A stretch of 20,267 nucleotides of DNA. It comes from Pseudomonadota bacterium (GTDB lineage Bacteria; Pseudomonadota; Gammaproteobacteria; Steroidobacterales; Steroidobacteraceae). The notes under the pieces were generated by a model. The model searched no databases, was not told the DNA's origin, and saw only the letters and a list, made by a program, of their open reading frames with translations. Below, one piece after another: positions 1 to 7,864 of this stretch. The position numbers and the translations under genes were made by a program. The DNA is taken from positions 1 to 20,267 of the forward strand of contig JAJZLX010000206.1 of assembly GCA_021850555.1 (NCBI GenBank), given 5' to 3'. Position 1 is the stretch's first letter. Every line of letters begins with the position of its first letter.

Positions 1-2332
1 GCGTATCGCCGCAATGGCGCCAGGGCGCGGCGCTCACCGCTTCGAGCAGCGCCGGCCGTGGCCCCTCCCAGGGCGCCGCCCACGGCGCATCGAGCGGATC
101 GAATTCGCCGAGTTGCAGGTCCCGCGCCAGCGCGGTGAGCAGACCGGCATGTGATCCGCGCCCATCGCCGGTCGGGAACCGCGCGAGCGCGAGCAGCGTG
201 TCGCGCCGCTGAGCGCCCTGCGGGGATCTGCCGAAAACATGCAGTCCGTCGCGGATCTGCGATTCCTTGAGCTCGCACAGGTACGCATCGACCCTGCTCA
301 AGAGCGCGCGCTCGGCTTCGGCGTCCTGCGGCGCTCCGAGACCGAGGTCGTGGTGCAGATTGCGCGCGAGGATCTCCGTCAGGATGCCCTTGCGCAACAC
401 CGCCGCGCGGCGCGCATCGACCACGAGCGCTTCGTAGTACTCATCGACTTGTCGCTCCAGGTCGCGCAGCGGGCCATAGTTCTCCGCGCGCGTGAGCGGT
501 GGCATCAGATGATCGATGATGACCGCCTGCGAACGCCGCTTCGCCTGGCTCCCCTCCCCGGGATCATTGACGATGAAGGGATAGAGGTGCGGCATCGGGC
601 CGAGCACGAGATCCGGCCAACAGGCGGCGCCGAGGGCCACGCTCTTGCCGGGCAGCCACTCGAGACTGCCGTGCTTGCCCACGTGAACCACGGCATCGCA
701 GGCGAATTCCTGCCGCAGCCACAGGTAGAACGCGAGATAGTGGTGTGGCGGCACGAGATCCGGGCTGTGATAGCTGGCGTACGAATCGACGCCATCGCCA
801 CGCGCGGGCTGAATGCCGATGAAGACCCCGCCGCTGCGCAGGCCCGCGATCATGAACCGTCCTTGCCGCATCATCGGATCGCGCTCCGGCGGCCCCCAAC
901 GCTCGGCTAGGGCCCGGCGACATTCCTCCGGCAAGCCGGCATGGAAGCGCCGGTAGGCCTCGAGACTCAGGCTCTGTCGAGCCCAGCGTGCATCGCGGGT
1001 ATCCGGATCATTGGTGACACCCTGCAACAGCTCGGCGAGAAGCGCATCGCCGTCTGCCGGGACGCGTTCCAACAGGTACCCGCGCGCCTGTAGCGAGCGA
1101 AGAATCGAGATTACCGAGGCGGGGGTGTCGAGCCCGACGCCGTTGCCGATGCGGCCGTCGCGAGCCGGATAGTTCGCCAGGATGAGCGCCACCCGCTTCT
1201 CGCTGTTCGCCAGAGCCCGAAGGCGGCACCAGCGGCGGGCGAGCTCGGCGACGAACTCGATGCGCTCGAGGTCCGGCTGGTATTGCGAGACCTCGAACTG
1301 TGTGCGCTCGCACCGGTAGGTCTTGCCCTTGAAACTGACGACGCGACTGATGATCCGGCCGTCGACCTCCGGCAGGGCCACCTGCATCGCGACGTCGCGG
1401 GGATTGAGACCGTGATGGTTGTCCCGCCAATTCTCGCGGTTGCCGCCGCTCAGCATGACTTGGATCACCGGCAGGTCGCCCGCGAGCGGCCGAAACTGCG
1501 GCTCATCGAGGGCCGCGGTCGCGAAGGCCGTGGTGTTCAGGATCAGGGCGGCATCGTGCCCGGCGCAAAGCTGCTGCAGCACCTGTAATGCGAGCGGATC
1601 CTTCAGCGAGCCGAGCGCGATCGGCAGGGGATTCAGGCCCCGGCGCTCCAGGCTCGCGATCAACTCGTCGAACACCGCCGTATTGCCGGCCGCCAGATGC
1701 GCTCTGTAGAAGACCAGCGCGACCACGGGCGCACCGGGTTGCCAGCGCGACTTGCACTCGTCGATGCCTCCAATCCCATGCTGCGGTGAATACACGACGG
1801 GGTCCGGAATGACCCGCGGGGGTCGGGCGATGTCGGCGCGCCAGAGAAATTCCTGGCCGATGAAATGAAAGAATTCCCGCGCGTTTTCCGGGCCGCTTTC
1901 CCGCAGATAGCGCCAGAGCTGCCGGCATTGCGCCGGGCTCGCCGTGCTCTCGCGCAGCAGGCTGGGGTCTTCCGTGCGATCGCCGGAGAACATGATGAGA
2001 CTCTGCTTGCGCTCCCGCGCGAGCGCGACCAGTCTCTCAGTGCCGTACGGCCAGTACGACCGGCCACCGAGATGGTCCACGACGATGACCCGCGCGTGGG
2101 TCAGCACCTCATCAACGTACAGGTCGACCGAGGCCGGTTGCCGCAGGTGCATCAGGTTACAGAGCCGGACGCTCGGAAACGTCTCGGGCAACCGCTGACA
2201 GGCGGCCGCCAACAGGGAAAGAGTCGTGTCCGCGGCGCTCAGCACGACGATCTCGGCGGGCTCCTGCTCGACACGCACCACGCCCGCGGCCTCATCGACG
2301 AAACCTCCGGCAGTGGCGGAGAGAATGTGCAT
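1..2332 (-). CDS. cobN: CobN, large subunit of aerobic cobaltochelatase (N-terminal 777 codons, runs off left edge)
   Basis: CobN is the large, substrate-binding subunit that inserts Co2+ into hydrogenobyrinate a,c-diamide in the aerobic B12 pathway, with ATP-driven partner subunits. The minus-strand frame is open from the ATG at 2332 to the window edge and begins MHILSATAGGFVDEAAGV. It carries family-typical blocks: HVGKHGSLEWLPGK at about residues 550-563, followed by a YPFIVNDPGEGSQAKRRS block. The last visible part reads ...SAAPWRHCGDT. CobN proteins are usually about 1,200-1,300 residues, so roughly 60% is visible and the C-terminus lies outside. The start codon shares one base with the cobW stop (TGATG), indicating translational coupling. 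It is the third gene of the leftward riboswitch-controlled operon. The magnesium chelatase H subunit is a homologue, but the B12 neighbours favour CobN. The small chelatase subunits are not in the window. Confidence 0.95.
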   Translation of the reverse strand, partial: MHILSATAGGFVDEAAGVVRVEQEPAEIVVLSAADTTLSLLAAACQRLPETFPSVRLCNLMHLRQPASVDLYVDEVLTHARVIVVDHLGGRSYWPYGTERLVALARERKQSLIMFSGDRTEDPSLLRESTASPAQCRQLWRYLRESGPENAREFFHFIGQEFLWRADIARPPRVIPDPVVYSPQHGIGGIDECKSRWQPGAPVVALVFYRAHLAAGNTAVFDELIASLERRGLNPLPIALGSLKDPLALQVLQQLCAGHDAALILNTTAFATAALDEPQFRPLAGDLPVIQVMLSGGNRENWRDNHHGLNPRDVAMQVALPEVDGRIISRVVSFKGKTYRCERTQFEVSQYQPDLERIEFVAELARRWCRLRALANSEKRVALILANYPARDGRIGNGVGLDTPASVISILRSLQARGYLLERVPADGDALLAELLQGVTNDPDTRDARWARQSLSLEAYRRFHAGLPEECRRALAERWGPPERDPMMRQGRFMIAGLRSGGVFIGIQPARGDGVDSYASYHSPDLVPPHHYLAFYLWLRQEFACDAVVHVGKHGSLEWLPGKSVALGAACWPDLVLGPMPHLYPFIVNDPGEGSQAKRRSQAVIIDHLMPPLTRAENYGPLRDLERQVDEYYEALVVDARRAAVLRKGILTEILARNLHHDLGLGAPQDAEAERALLSRVDAYLCELKESQIRDGLHVFGRSPQGAQRRDTLLALARFPTGDGRGSHAGLLTALARDLQLGEFDPLDAPWAAPWEGPRPALLEAVSAAPWRHCGDT

Positions 2333-3423
2333 CAGCGCGCGGCGGCAGCGACCGTGAGCGCCTCGCTCACGGTCTGCCGATCGAGTCCCTGGCCGATCAC
2401 GACGAGCGTCGTCCCGCGGGACTCCCCGTCACGCCAGTGGCGATCGAAATAAGTCTCGAAGCGCCGGCCCACGCCTTGGATGACGAGGCGCATCGGCTTA
2501 TCGGGAAGCGCTGCGAATCCCTTCACCCGATAGATCACCTGGCGCTCGAGCAGCGCTTGCAGGCCCGCAAGGAGTCTTTCCCGGTCGATCGCGGGCAATT
2601 CGATGACGAGGGAATCGAACGCTTCGTGATTGTGCTCGTGCTCGCCGTTCTCGTTGGTCGAGCCGCCGTGATGATCGCTGCGCAGGTGAATGTGCTCTTC
2701 CGCTGCGGCCTTGACCCCGAGCAGCACTCGCAGATCGAGCTGTCCGCGCTCGGCATGTACGACCTTGACCGCCGGCGGAATTTCCGCGCGCACCAGAGTC
2801 TCCACCGCCCGGCGCTGCGCGGCACTCATCAGGTCGGACTTCGAGACCACGACGAGATCGGCAGCGCCGAGCTGGTCCTCGAACAGCTCGTGCAGCGCCG
2901 ACTGATGGTCGAGATTCGGGTCCCCGCGCCGCTGCGCCTCCACGGCCTCGGGGCTCTCGGCGAACTGCCCGGCGGCCACGGCGGGACCATCGACCAACGT
3001 GACCACCGCATCGACGGTGAACGCGTGTTTGATCGCTGGCCAGTTGAACGCCTGCACGAGCGGCTTCGGCAGCGCAAGTCCGGAGGTCTCGATGACCAGG
3101 TGATCGATATCCCCGCGGCGCTCTGCCAGCTCCTCCATCACCGGCACGAACTCTTCCTGCACGGTACAGCACAGGCAGCCGTTGGAGAGCTCGTACAGCG
3201 TGCCTTCGAGCTCGCGCTGCTCGCACCCCACGTCGCAGCCCTTGAGAATGTCGCGGTCGATCCCGAGCTGGCCGAATTCGTTGATGATGACGGCAAGGCG
3301 CAAGCCGTGCTCGCGGGCCAGGAGGCTGCGCAATAGCGTGGTCTTGCCGCTGCCGAGAAAGCCGGTGACGATGGTCACTGGGATCTTGGCCGGCGGCCGC
3401 TCAGGTGATCGCTCAGGTTGCAT
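2332..3423 (-). CDS. cobW: CobW-type P-loop GTPase metallochaperone
   Basis: This is a G3E-family GTPase of the CobW/COG0523 type, thought to deliver cobalt to the CobN chelatase. With the ATG at 3423 it has 363 residues. Visible motifs are the Walker A GFLGSGKT (21-28), the metal-binding CLCC (83-86), ETSG (112-115) and SKSD (194-197, guanine specificity). A His-rich linker at 244-267 (HIHLRSDHH...EHEHNHE) is followed by the CobW C-terminal domain. An in-frame ATG two codons upstream (3429) is an equally possible start. The open frame continues further upstream, but that stretch lies over the DUF1636 gene and is not family-like. The start overlaps the end of the DUF1636 gene by about 11-17 nt and the stop overlaps the cobN ATG by 1 nt, so the three genes are probably co-translated. 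No clear Shine-Dalgarno sequence is seen, consistent with coupling. Confidence 0.93.
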   Translation of the reverse strand: MQPERSPERPPAKIPVTIVTGFLGSGKTTLLRSLLAREHGLRLAVIINEFGQLGIDRDILKGCDVGCEQRELEGTLYELSNGCLCCTVQEEFVPVMEELAERRGDIDHLVIETSGLALPKPLVQAFNWPAIKHAFTVDAVVTLVDGPAVAAGQFAESPEAVEAQRRGDPNLDHQSALHELFEDQLGAADLVVVSKSDLMSAAQRRAVETLVRAEIPPAVKVVHAERGQLDLRVLLGVKAAAEEHIHLRSDHHGGSTNENGEHEHNHEAFDSLVIELPAIDRERLLAGLQALLERQVIYRVKGFAALPDKPMRLVIQGVGRRFETYFDRHWRDGESRGTTLVVIGQGLDRQTVSEALTVAAAAR

Positions 3424-3880
3424 GATCATGCGGTGGCATTCGCGCAATGAAATGACCTTTGATGCCGGGCGGCCAGAGCTTGTAGGGGACCTGGCCCGTC
3501 TCGGATTGCTGATACTTGCGCACGTAATCGAGCAGCACCGCCGCGCTCGCAGCGCTCGGCTCGAAGTCACCGATGACGTAGCCGATCTTCGCGGGCGCGC
3601 GCAGGTGAACGGTGCAATGACGCGTGCACGCCATGAGACACGACGTGCGTGACAGAGCGAGGTCCGTGATGCGCAGTTCCTCCGCGCAGCGCTGCACTTG
3701 CTCCGCAAAAATGACGCCGCCCGTCTTGCCACCGCACTCGCGAGCATCAGGCCGGTAGCGACAGGTGTCGCAGATGAACAGGGTGGCTGAGGCGACTGGC
3801 AGCGTCATGACCGGCACGGCGGCAAGCGGCGCGGCAAGCGCGCGCAGCGCTTCGCTGACATCGTGCGGATCGTCACCCAC
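3413..3880 (-). CDS. DUF1636 family cysteine-rich protein, first gene of the cobW-cobN operon
   Basis: This 155-residue protein has six cysteines in a DUF1636-like arrangement: C37 and C40 (FICDTC), C49, then C81, C85 and C89 (SCLMACTRHC). The pattern resembles thioredoxin-fold 2Fe-2S ferredoxins and suggests a bound metal or Fe-S cluster; its biochemical role is unknown. Proteins of this family are often found beside cobW and cobN, which suggests a part in cobalt handling (inference). The start is uncertain. The GTG at 3880 follows an in-frame TAA and has a GGAGG only 1-2 nt upstream, too close to act as a normal ribosome site. An ATG at 3808 would give a 131-residue protein whose N-terminus fits the family better. 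Codon use of the extra segment nevertheless looks coding. Its leader carries a cobalamin riboswitch. Confidence 0.8.
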   Translation of the reverse strand: MGDDPHDVSEALRALAAPLAAVPVMTLPVASATLFICDTCRYRPDARECGGKTGGVIFAEQVQRCAEELRITDLALSRTSCLMACTRHCTVHLRAPAKIGYVIGDFEPSAASAAVLLDYVRKYQQSETGQVPYKLWPPGIKGHFIARMPPHDHAT

Positions 3881-3958
3881 GCCTCCAAACCGAGATTAAA
3901 GCCAGGCGGCGGGAGGAGTGAGACGGGAAGGCGAGCGTAAGCGCGCGAACCGGCCGTC

Positions 3959-3975
3959 ATCCGCCCACCGCGGAT
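3959..3975 (-). promoter_or_regulatory. Hairpin between the leftward riboswitch and the DUF1636 gene
   Basis: A perfect 6-bp stem (ATCCGC 3959-3964 with GCGGAT 3970-3975) has a 5-nt loop. It lies just downstream of the leftward B12 box. No T-run follows on the minus strand, so it is not an intrinsic terminator. It could be part of the riboswitch expression platform. Confidence 0.3.
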
Positions 3976-3984
3976 CAGTACCCA

Positions 3985-4187
3985 AGCCAGAGGCCGGTCT
4001 ACGGACTTGCGAGTGGATGGCTCCGGCCGGATCGCCTTCCCGCGTCGTACACGCAGTGGCGGAATGATCCGGCTTGGCTCGCTTACCGTTGCGGGGGCAG
4101 TGCCAGAATGGCCTCTCTACGAGGCTTCACTGGCTTCCCGTTTCACTACCGCGAGCGAACGTTCGCGTTCGCGGGAGCACCTCAGAC
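3985..4187 (-). ncRNA. Cobalamin riboswitch, minus strand, controlling DUF1636-cobW-cobN
   Basis: Read on the minus strand, the core blocks of the adenosylcobalamin aptamer appear in order. These are GAAACGGGAAGCCAGTGAAGC, then CACTGCCCCCGCAACGGTAA, then CCGCCACTG, then GCGGGAAGG, and last a B12 box AGTCCGTAGACCGGCC at 4007-3992. The 5' end fits the predicted transcript start near 4187. About 110 nt separate the B12 box from the DUF1636 start. Aptamers of this class usually turn off B12 synthesis or uptake genes when cobalamin is abundant. No T-tract terminator is visible, so control of translation initiation is the more likely mode (inference). Confidence 0.92.
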
Positions 4188-4193
4188 AGCCCG

Positions 4194-4223
4194 ATCATAA
4201 GGGCTATTCCGATGGAGGGTCAA
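4194..4223 (-). promoter_or_regulatory. Sigma70-like promoter for the DUF1636-cobW-cobN operon
   Basis: On the minus strand, TTGACC (4223-4218) and TATGAT (4199-4194) are separated by 18 bp, close to the sigma70 consensus. The predicted transcript start near 4187 coincides with the 5' edge of the minus-strand riboswitch. Confidence 0.7.
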
Positions 4224-4301
4224 CTCGCCGTGGCCACGTGGGTGATCAACGAGCGCGCCGCAGTAGTGGGCGTAGCCTCACCGACTCAGCAGCGCGGCAG
4301 C

Positions 4302-4330
4302 TTGCGCGCAGGCGCATCGACTGATACGGT
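4302..4330 (+). promoter_or_regulatory. Sigma70-like promoter for the cobD-cobS operon
   Basis: TTGCGC (4302-4307) and TACGGT (4325-4330) are 17 bp apart, with a TG one base upstream of the -10 (extended -10). The predicted start near 4337 lies at the 5' edge of the plus-strand riboswitch. The match is moderate and the assignment rests largely on position. Confidence 0.5.
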
Positions 4331-4336
4331 AACACG

Positions 4337-4570
4337 CGCTTGAGGTGTCCCGCGCATGGCGCAGATCCATGCGGGGATGAAACGGGAAGCCGGTGCGCAG
4401 ACCCCGAAGCAATCAGTTTCGGGAGATGACAAAGCCGGCGCTGCCCACGCAACGGTAAGCGGATTTCAGCAACGGCAATGCACCACTGTGCCGAGCGCAC
4501 GGGAAGGTGCCGTTCCGGGACGACGTTCCCGCCGCGAGCCCGGAGACCGGCCTGAAGCACAGACGGCGGC
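4337..4570 (+). ncRNA. Cobalamin riboswitch, plus strand, controlling the cobD-cobQ-cobU-cobT-cobC-cobS operon
   Basis: All core blocks of the adenosylcobalamin aptamer are present in order: GAAACGGGAAGCCGGTG (from about 4379), GCTGCCCACGCAACGGTAAGC-type block at about 4439-4460, CACCACTGTG and CACGGGAAGGTGCCG (about 4480-4511), and a near-perfect B12 box AGCCCGGAGACCGGCCTG at 4537-4554. About 190 nt lie between the aptamer and cobD. That stretch holds a very GC-rich inverted repeat near 4665-4680 without a T-run, an AGGAG site at 4682 and a hairpin over the cobD start. Repression at high cobalamin is expected from the family. Confidence 0.95.
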
Positions 4571-4694
4571 ACGCGTTGGGCGATGCCAGGCCAGGTGTGC
4601 AGCTCCCGGACCGTTCCACGCCTGCTCTGTCGTTTCTCCTGCCGCCCTTGACTGCGACCCGTTGTCGCGCGCGGCGCGCGCAGGAGATCGGATC

Positions 4695-4766
4695 TTGAGC
4701 ATTCGAGCCGGCGTTACCCGGCGCGCTCAACGCCAGCGGGCGCGCGGCGAGTCGCGCCATGCTTGA
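4695..4766 (+). CDS. Possible 23-codon leader ORF overlapping the cobD start
   Basis: A TTG at 4695 has a good Shine-Dalgarno AGGAG (4682-4686) 8 nt upstream and opens a 23-codon frame ending with TGA at 4764-4766, inside the cobD start region (ATG 4759). The peptide is Arg-rich (MSIRAGVTRRAQRQRARGES...) and has no recognisable homology. It could couple ribosome loading to cobD, which itself lacks a good ribosome site. This is inference from position; it may be chance. Confidence 0.2.
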   Translation: MSIRAGVTRRAQRQRARGESRHA

Positions 4767-4774
4767 GCATGGCG
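4755..4774 (+). promoter_or_regulatory. Hairpin enclosing the cobD start codon
   Basis: An 8-bp perfect stem (CGCCATGC 4755-4762 with GCATGGCG 4767-4774) closes a TTGA loop. The cobD ATG (4759-4761) is fully inside the 5' arm. Such a structure would hide the start codon and could be the translational switch of the upstream riboswitch. Confidence 0.4.
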
Positions 4775-5790
4775 GGCGCGTGCGGCGCGCAGCAGAACAG
4801 TACGGCCTACCGCTCGGGCGCTGGCTCGACCTGTCCACGGGCTTGAATCCCCTTCCGTGGCAGGGCGCCGAGCCTCCACTCAATTCCTGGGCTCGTCTCC
4901 CAGAGGACGAGGACGAGCTCGCGCCGGCTGCGCAGGCTTACTACGGCGCGCCTCTGGCCTTGCCGATCGCCGGCTCTCAGGCAGCGATCCAGACGCTGCC
5001 GCACCTGCGACCGCCTGGCCGTGTCGGCCTGCTCGCAACCAGCTATGCGGAGCATTCGTATCACTGGCGTCGCGCCGGTCACCGCATCTCGCTCCTGACC
5101 GCGGCCGAGTGCGCCCCGGCGAGCGAGGAGCTCGACGCGCTCGTGCTGGTCAATCCCAACAACCCCACCGGCGAGCGCTTCGAGCCCGAGGAACTCGCCG
5201 CCTGGCATGCGCGCCTGAAGGCTCGCGGCGGCTGGCTGGTCGTCGACGAGGCTTTCGTCGACACCTCTCCCGAGCTGAGTCTCGCCAGCCTTTGCGACCG
5301 CGACGGACTGATCGTGCTGCGCTCGCTTGGAAAGTTCTTCGGGCTCGCCGGCGCACGAGTCGGCTTCGCGCTCGCCGCCGCACCACTACTGCACGCCCTC
5401 GCCGAGCGCCTGGGCCCCTGGTCACTCGCGGGCCCCTCGCGCTTCGTGGCCACACAGGCGCTGCGGGATCGGTCCTGGCAGGAGGCCACCCGCCGGCGCC
5501 TGACGGCGGACGGACAGCGGCTCAACCGGTTGCTCGCGCACTGCGGCTTGCCGCCGAGCGGCGGCACGGCGCTGTTCCAGTGGATCCTGACACCGCAGGC
5601 CACATGGATTCACGATCGGCTGGCGCGCGATGGCATCCTGGTGCGCCTGTTCGAGGCGCCGGCGAGTCTGCGCTTCGGCCTGCCACATGCCGCGGAGGAT
5701 TGGGAACGCCTGGAAGCCGGGCTGCGGGCGCTGCGGCTCGCGAAGCCGGCGGCGTACGCCTCGCCAGCACTTGCCAAATCGGCGCCATGA
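4759..5790 (+). CDS. cobD: L-threonine-O-3-phosphate decarboxylase (Salmonella CobD; CobC in Pseudomonas naming)
   Basis: This PLP-dependent fold-type I enzyme makes (R)-1-amino-2-propanol O-2-phosphate, the linker between the corrin ring and the nucleotide loop. The 343-residue frame starts [18 protein letters not shown], the usual beginning of this family, supporting the ATG at 4759. Visible motifs are LDLSTGLNP near the N-terminus, NPNNPTG (132-138), VVDEAFVD, and the PLP-lysine segment [15 protein letters not shown] with K192. Length is normal. It is the first gene of the rightward operon, about 190 nt after the riboswitch. No strong Shine-Dalgarno lies at the ATG, and the start is inside a perfect hairpin. 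The stop overlaps the cobQ start by 4 nt (ATGA). Histidinol-phosphate aminotransferase is a homologue but is excluded by the N-terminus and context. Confidence 0.94.
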   Translation: MLEHGGRVRRAAEQYGLPLGRWLDLSTGLNPLPWQGAEPPLNSWARLPEDEDELAPAAQAYYGAPLALPIAGSQAAIQTLPHLRPPGRVGLLATSYAEHSYHWRRAGHRISLLTAAECAPASEELDALVLVNPNNPTGERFEPEELAAWHARLKARGGWLVVDEAFVDTSPELSLASLCDRDGLIVLRSLGKFFGLAGARVGFALAAAPLLHALAERLGPWSLAGPSRFVATQALRDRSWQEATRRRLTADGQRLNRLLAHCGLPPSGGTALFQWILTPQATWIHDRLARDGILVRLFEAPASLRFGLPHAAEDWERLEAGLRALRLAKPAAYASPALAKSAP

Positions 5791-7274
5791 GCGCTCGCTG
5801 CCTGATGGTCCAGGGCACGACATCCGATGCTGGCAAGAGCACGCTGGTCGCAGGCCTGTGCCGCCTGCTCAAGCGCCGGGGCGTGCGCGTCACGCCGTTC
5901 AAACCGCAGAACATGGCACTCAACAGCGCGGTGGCTGCCGACGGCGGCGAGATCGGGCGCGCACAGGCGCTGCAGGCGCAGGCGGCGGGGATTGCGCCCA
6001 CGAGCGACATGAATCCCATTCTGCTCAAGCCCAGCAGCGACACGGGCGCGCAGGTGATCGTCCACGGCCGCGCTCTCGCCAACATGCGCGCGAGCGAGTA
6101 CCACGATTACAAGCGCATCGCGCGCGAAGCCGTGCTCGCCTCCTACGCCAGGCTGGCCCATGAGTATGAAGTGATTGTCGTCGAAGGCGCCGGATCACCG
6201 GCCGAGGTCAATCTGCGCGCCGGCGACATCGCCAACATGGGATTTGCGCAAAGCGTGGACTGCCCGGTGCTGCTGATCGCCGACATCGAGCGTGGCGGTG
6301 TGTTCGCGCACCTGGTTGGCACGCTCGAGCTGCTGAGCGATGGCGAGCGCGAGCGTATCTCGGGCCTCGTCATCAACCGCTTTCGCGGCGAGCGCGCGCT
6401 CTTGGAGCCGGGACTGCGCTGGCTCGAGGAGCGCACCCGCAAACCGGTGCTCGGGGTACTGCCCTACCTGCACGGCCTGCATTTGGATGCCGAAGACTCC
6501 GTGCCCCGAGAGCCCGCGGGCGTGCGCGGACCGGCATCAGGCGCCAGAGCGCGTACCGACGACGGGACTGTGCGCGTGATCGTGCCGGTACTGCCACACA
6601 TCAGTAACCACACGGACTTCGACCCGTTGCGCGCTCATCCTCAGATCGAATTCCACTACGTCGGCAGCGGCTCTGCGCCGCCTGCCGCCGACGTGATCGT
6701 GCTCCCCGGCTCGAAAAATGTCCGTGCCGATCTCGCATGGCTGCGGGCGGAGGGCTGGGAGCAGGTCCTGCAGCGGCACTTGCGCTATGGCGGCAAGCTC
6801 ATCGGCATCTGCGGGGGCTTTCAGATGCTGGGCACCTACGTGCTCGATCCGCTCGGCACGGAGGGCCCTGTCGGCGAGAGCGCGGGTTTCGGTTGGCTGA
6901 ATCTCGAGACGACGCTGCAAGCGCAGAAGCAGCTGCACAACGTCCGCGGCGCGCTGCAGCCCGGCGGCGCAGCGGTCGCGGGCTACGAGATCCATACGGG
7001 AGTCAGCCAGGGTCCGGCACTTCAGCGGCCTGCGGTGCTGCTCGAGGACGGGCGCAGCGACGGTGCGCGCAGCGCCGATGGGCAGATCCTCGCAACCTAT
7101 CTTCATGGCCTCTTCGAGCATCCCGAAGCCTGCGCGGCGCTGCTGCGCTGGATGGGCGTCGCAGCGCCGCGGCCCCACGAGCAGGCTCTGCTGCGCGAGC
7201 AATCCATAGATCGCCTCGCCGACGCCATCGAGACTCAACTCGACATGGAGCGCGTGCTCGCGTTGGTCGCATGA
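5787..7274 (+). CDS. cobQ: Cobyric acid synthase (glutamine-dependent amidase)
   Basis: CobQ (CbiP in the anaerobic pathway) amidates four carboxyls of adenosylcobyrinic a,c-diamide using glutamine and ATP. The 495-residue protein starts [20 protein letters not shown]; the nucleotide-binding loop [10 protein letters not shown] is at about residues 10-19. It is followed by [10 protein letters not shown], the N-terminal dethiobiotin-synthetase-like domain and a C-terminal class I-like amidotransferase domain with [10 protein letters not shown] (nucleophile C342) and YLHGLFEH (H440). The frame stays open upstream to 4857, but that part only shadows cobD. The ATG at 5787 overlaps the cobD stop as ATGA and gives the family's normal length and N-terminus. 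The stop overlaps the cobU start in the same way. Confidence 0.96.
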   Translation: MSARCLMVQGTTSDAGKSTLVAGLCRLLKRRGVRVTPFKPQNMALNSAVAADGGEIGRAQALQAQAAGIAPTSDMNPILLKPSSDTGAQVIVHGRALANMRASEYHDYKRIAREAVLASYARLAHEYEVIVVEGAGSPAEVNLRAGDIANMGFAQSVDCPVLLIADIERGGVFAHLVGTLELLSDGERERISGLVINRFRGERALLEPGLRWLEERTRKPVLGVLPYLHGLHLDAEDSVPREPAGVRGPASGARARTDDGTVRVIVPVLPHISNHTDFDPLRAHPQIEFHYVGSGSAPPAADVIVLPGSKNVRADLAWLRAEGWEQVLQRHLRYGGKLIGICGGFQMLGTYVLDPLGTEGPVGESAGFGWLNLETTLQAQKQLHNVRGALQPGGAAVAGYEIHTGVSQGPALQRPAVLLEDGRSDGARSADGQILATYLHGLFEHPEACAALLRWMGVAAPRPHEQALLREQSIDRLADAIETQLDMERVLALVA

Positions 7275-7864
7275 AGGAGTTGATCCTTGGGGGTGTACGC
7301 TCGGGCAAGAGCTGTCTGGCCGAGCGCCGTGCGCGTGAGAGCGGGCTCGAGGTGGTGTACATCGCCACCGCGCGCGCGCGTGATGACCTCGAGCTGCAAC
7401 AGCGGATCGAGCAGCATCGCCAGAGGCGCCCTGCGCAGTGGACCACCATCGAGGAGCCGTACCAGCTCGCGGCTGCGCTGCGAATCAACGCCGGAGCGGG
7501 GCGTTGCATACTGGTGGATTGCCTCACGCTGTGGCTCACCAACCTGCTGTGCGCCGATGCGGCGCCTCCGGCAAATACGGACGCCTCGCGAGTGACGGCA
7601 CCCGATGCCTTTCAGGTCACGGTCCCCGGCGCCTCGCATCTGGCGACAGAGCGTGCCGCGCTGCTCGATACCCTCCCGGGGCTCCCCGGCCATCTCATCC
7701 TGGTGGGCAATGAGACCAGCATGGGCGTGGTGCCCCTGGGAGAGCTGTCACGCCGCTTCGTCGATGAAGCCGGCTGTCTGCATCAGGAGCTCGCGCGGCT
7801 TTGTGACCGCGTGATTCTCACCGTGGCCGGTCTTCCTCATTTTCTGAAAGGTATTCCACAATGA
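7271..7864 (+). CDS. cobU: Adenosylcobinamide kinase / adenosylcobinamide-phosphate guanylyltransferase
   Basis: CobU (CobP) phosphorylates adenosylcobinamide and transfers GMP to make adenosylcobinamide-GDP. The 197-residue protein starts [14 protein letters not shown], with the P-loop GGVRSGKS at 7-14. H49 in the QHRQRRP block is the probable guanylylated histidine, by analogy with Salmonella His46. [11 protein letters not shown] (81-91) is typical. Residues about 100-124 hold a family-atypical insert with a degenerate 8-residue tandem repeat ([16 protein letters not shown]), making it slightly longer than the roughly 180-residue norm. The C-terminal [11 protein letters not shown] block is intact. 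Both ends overlap neighbours by 4 nt. A longer reading frame upstream (from 6737) is only a shadow of cobQ. Confidence 0.94.
   Translation: MKELILGGVRSGKSCLAERRARESGLEVVYIATARARDDLELQQRIEQHRQRRPAQWTTIEEPYQLAAALRINAGAGRCILVDCLTLWLTNLLCADAAPPANTDASRVTAPDAFQVTVPGASHLATERAALLDTLPGLPGHLILVGNETSMGVVPLGELSRRFVDEAGCLHQELARLCDRVILTVAGLPHFLKGIPQ

Noticed and set aside
239..910. 223-codon plus-strand frame at the left edge
   Set aside because: It lies opposite the conserved cobN coding sequence and has no protein-family character.
3424..3747. N-terminal extension of cobW by more than 100 residues
   Set aside because: The extension is a Ser/Arg-rich shadow of the DUF1636 gene; the P-loop protein starts at 3423 or 3429.
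4664..4682. GC-rich inverted repeat after the plus-strand riboswitch as an intrinsic terminator
   Set aside because: It is only alternating GC with no T-run behind it, so a transcription terminator is not supported.
4857..5786. Long upstream extension of the cobQ frame giving an 805-residue protein
   Set aside because: The extra residues are an Arg/Ala-rich shadow of cobD, and the family start is at 5787 with an ATGA overlap.
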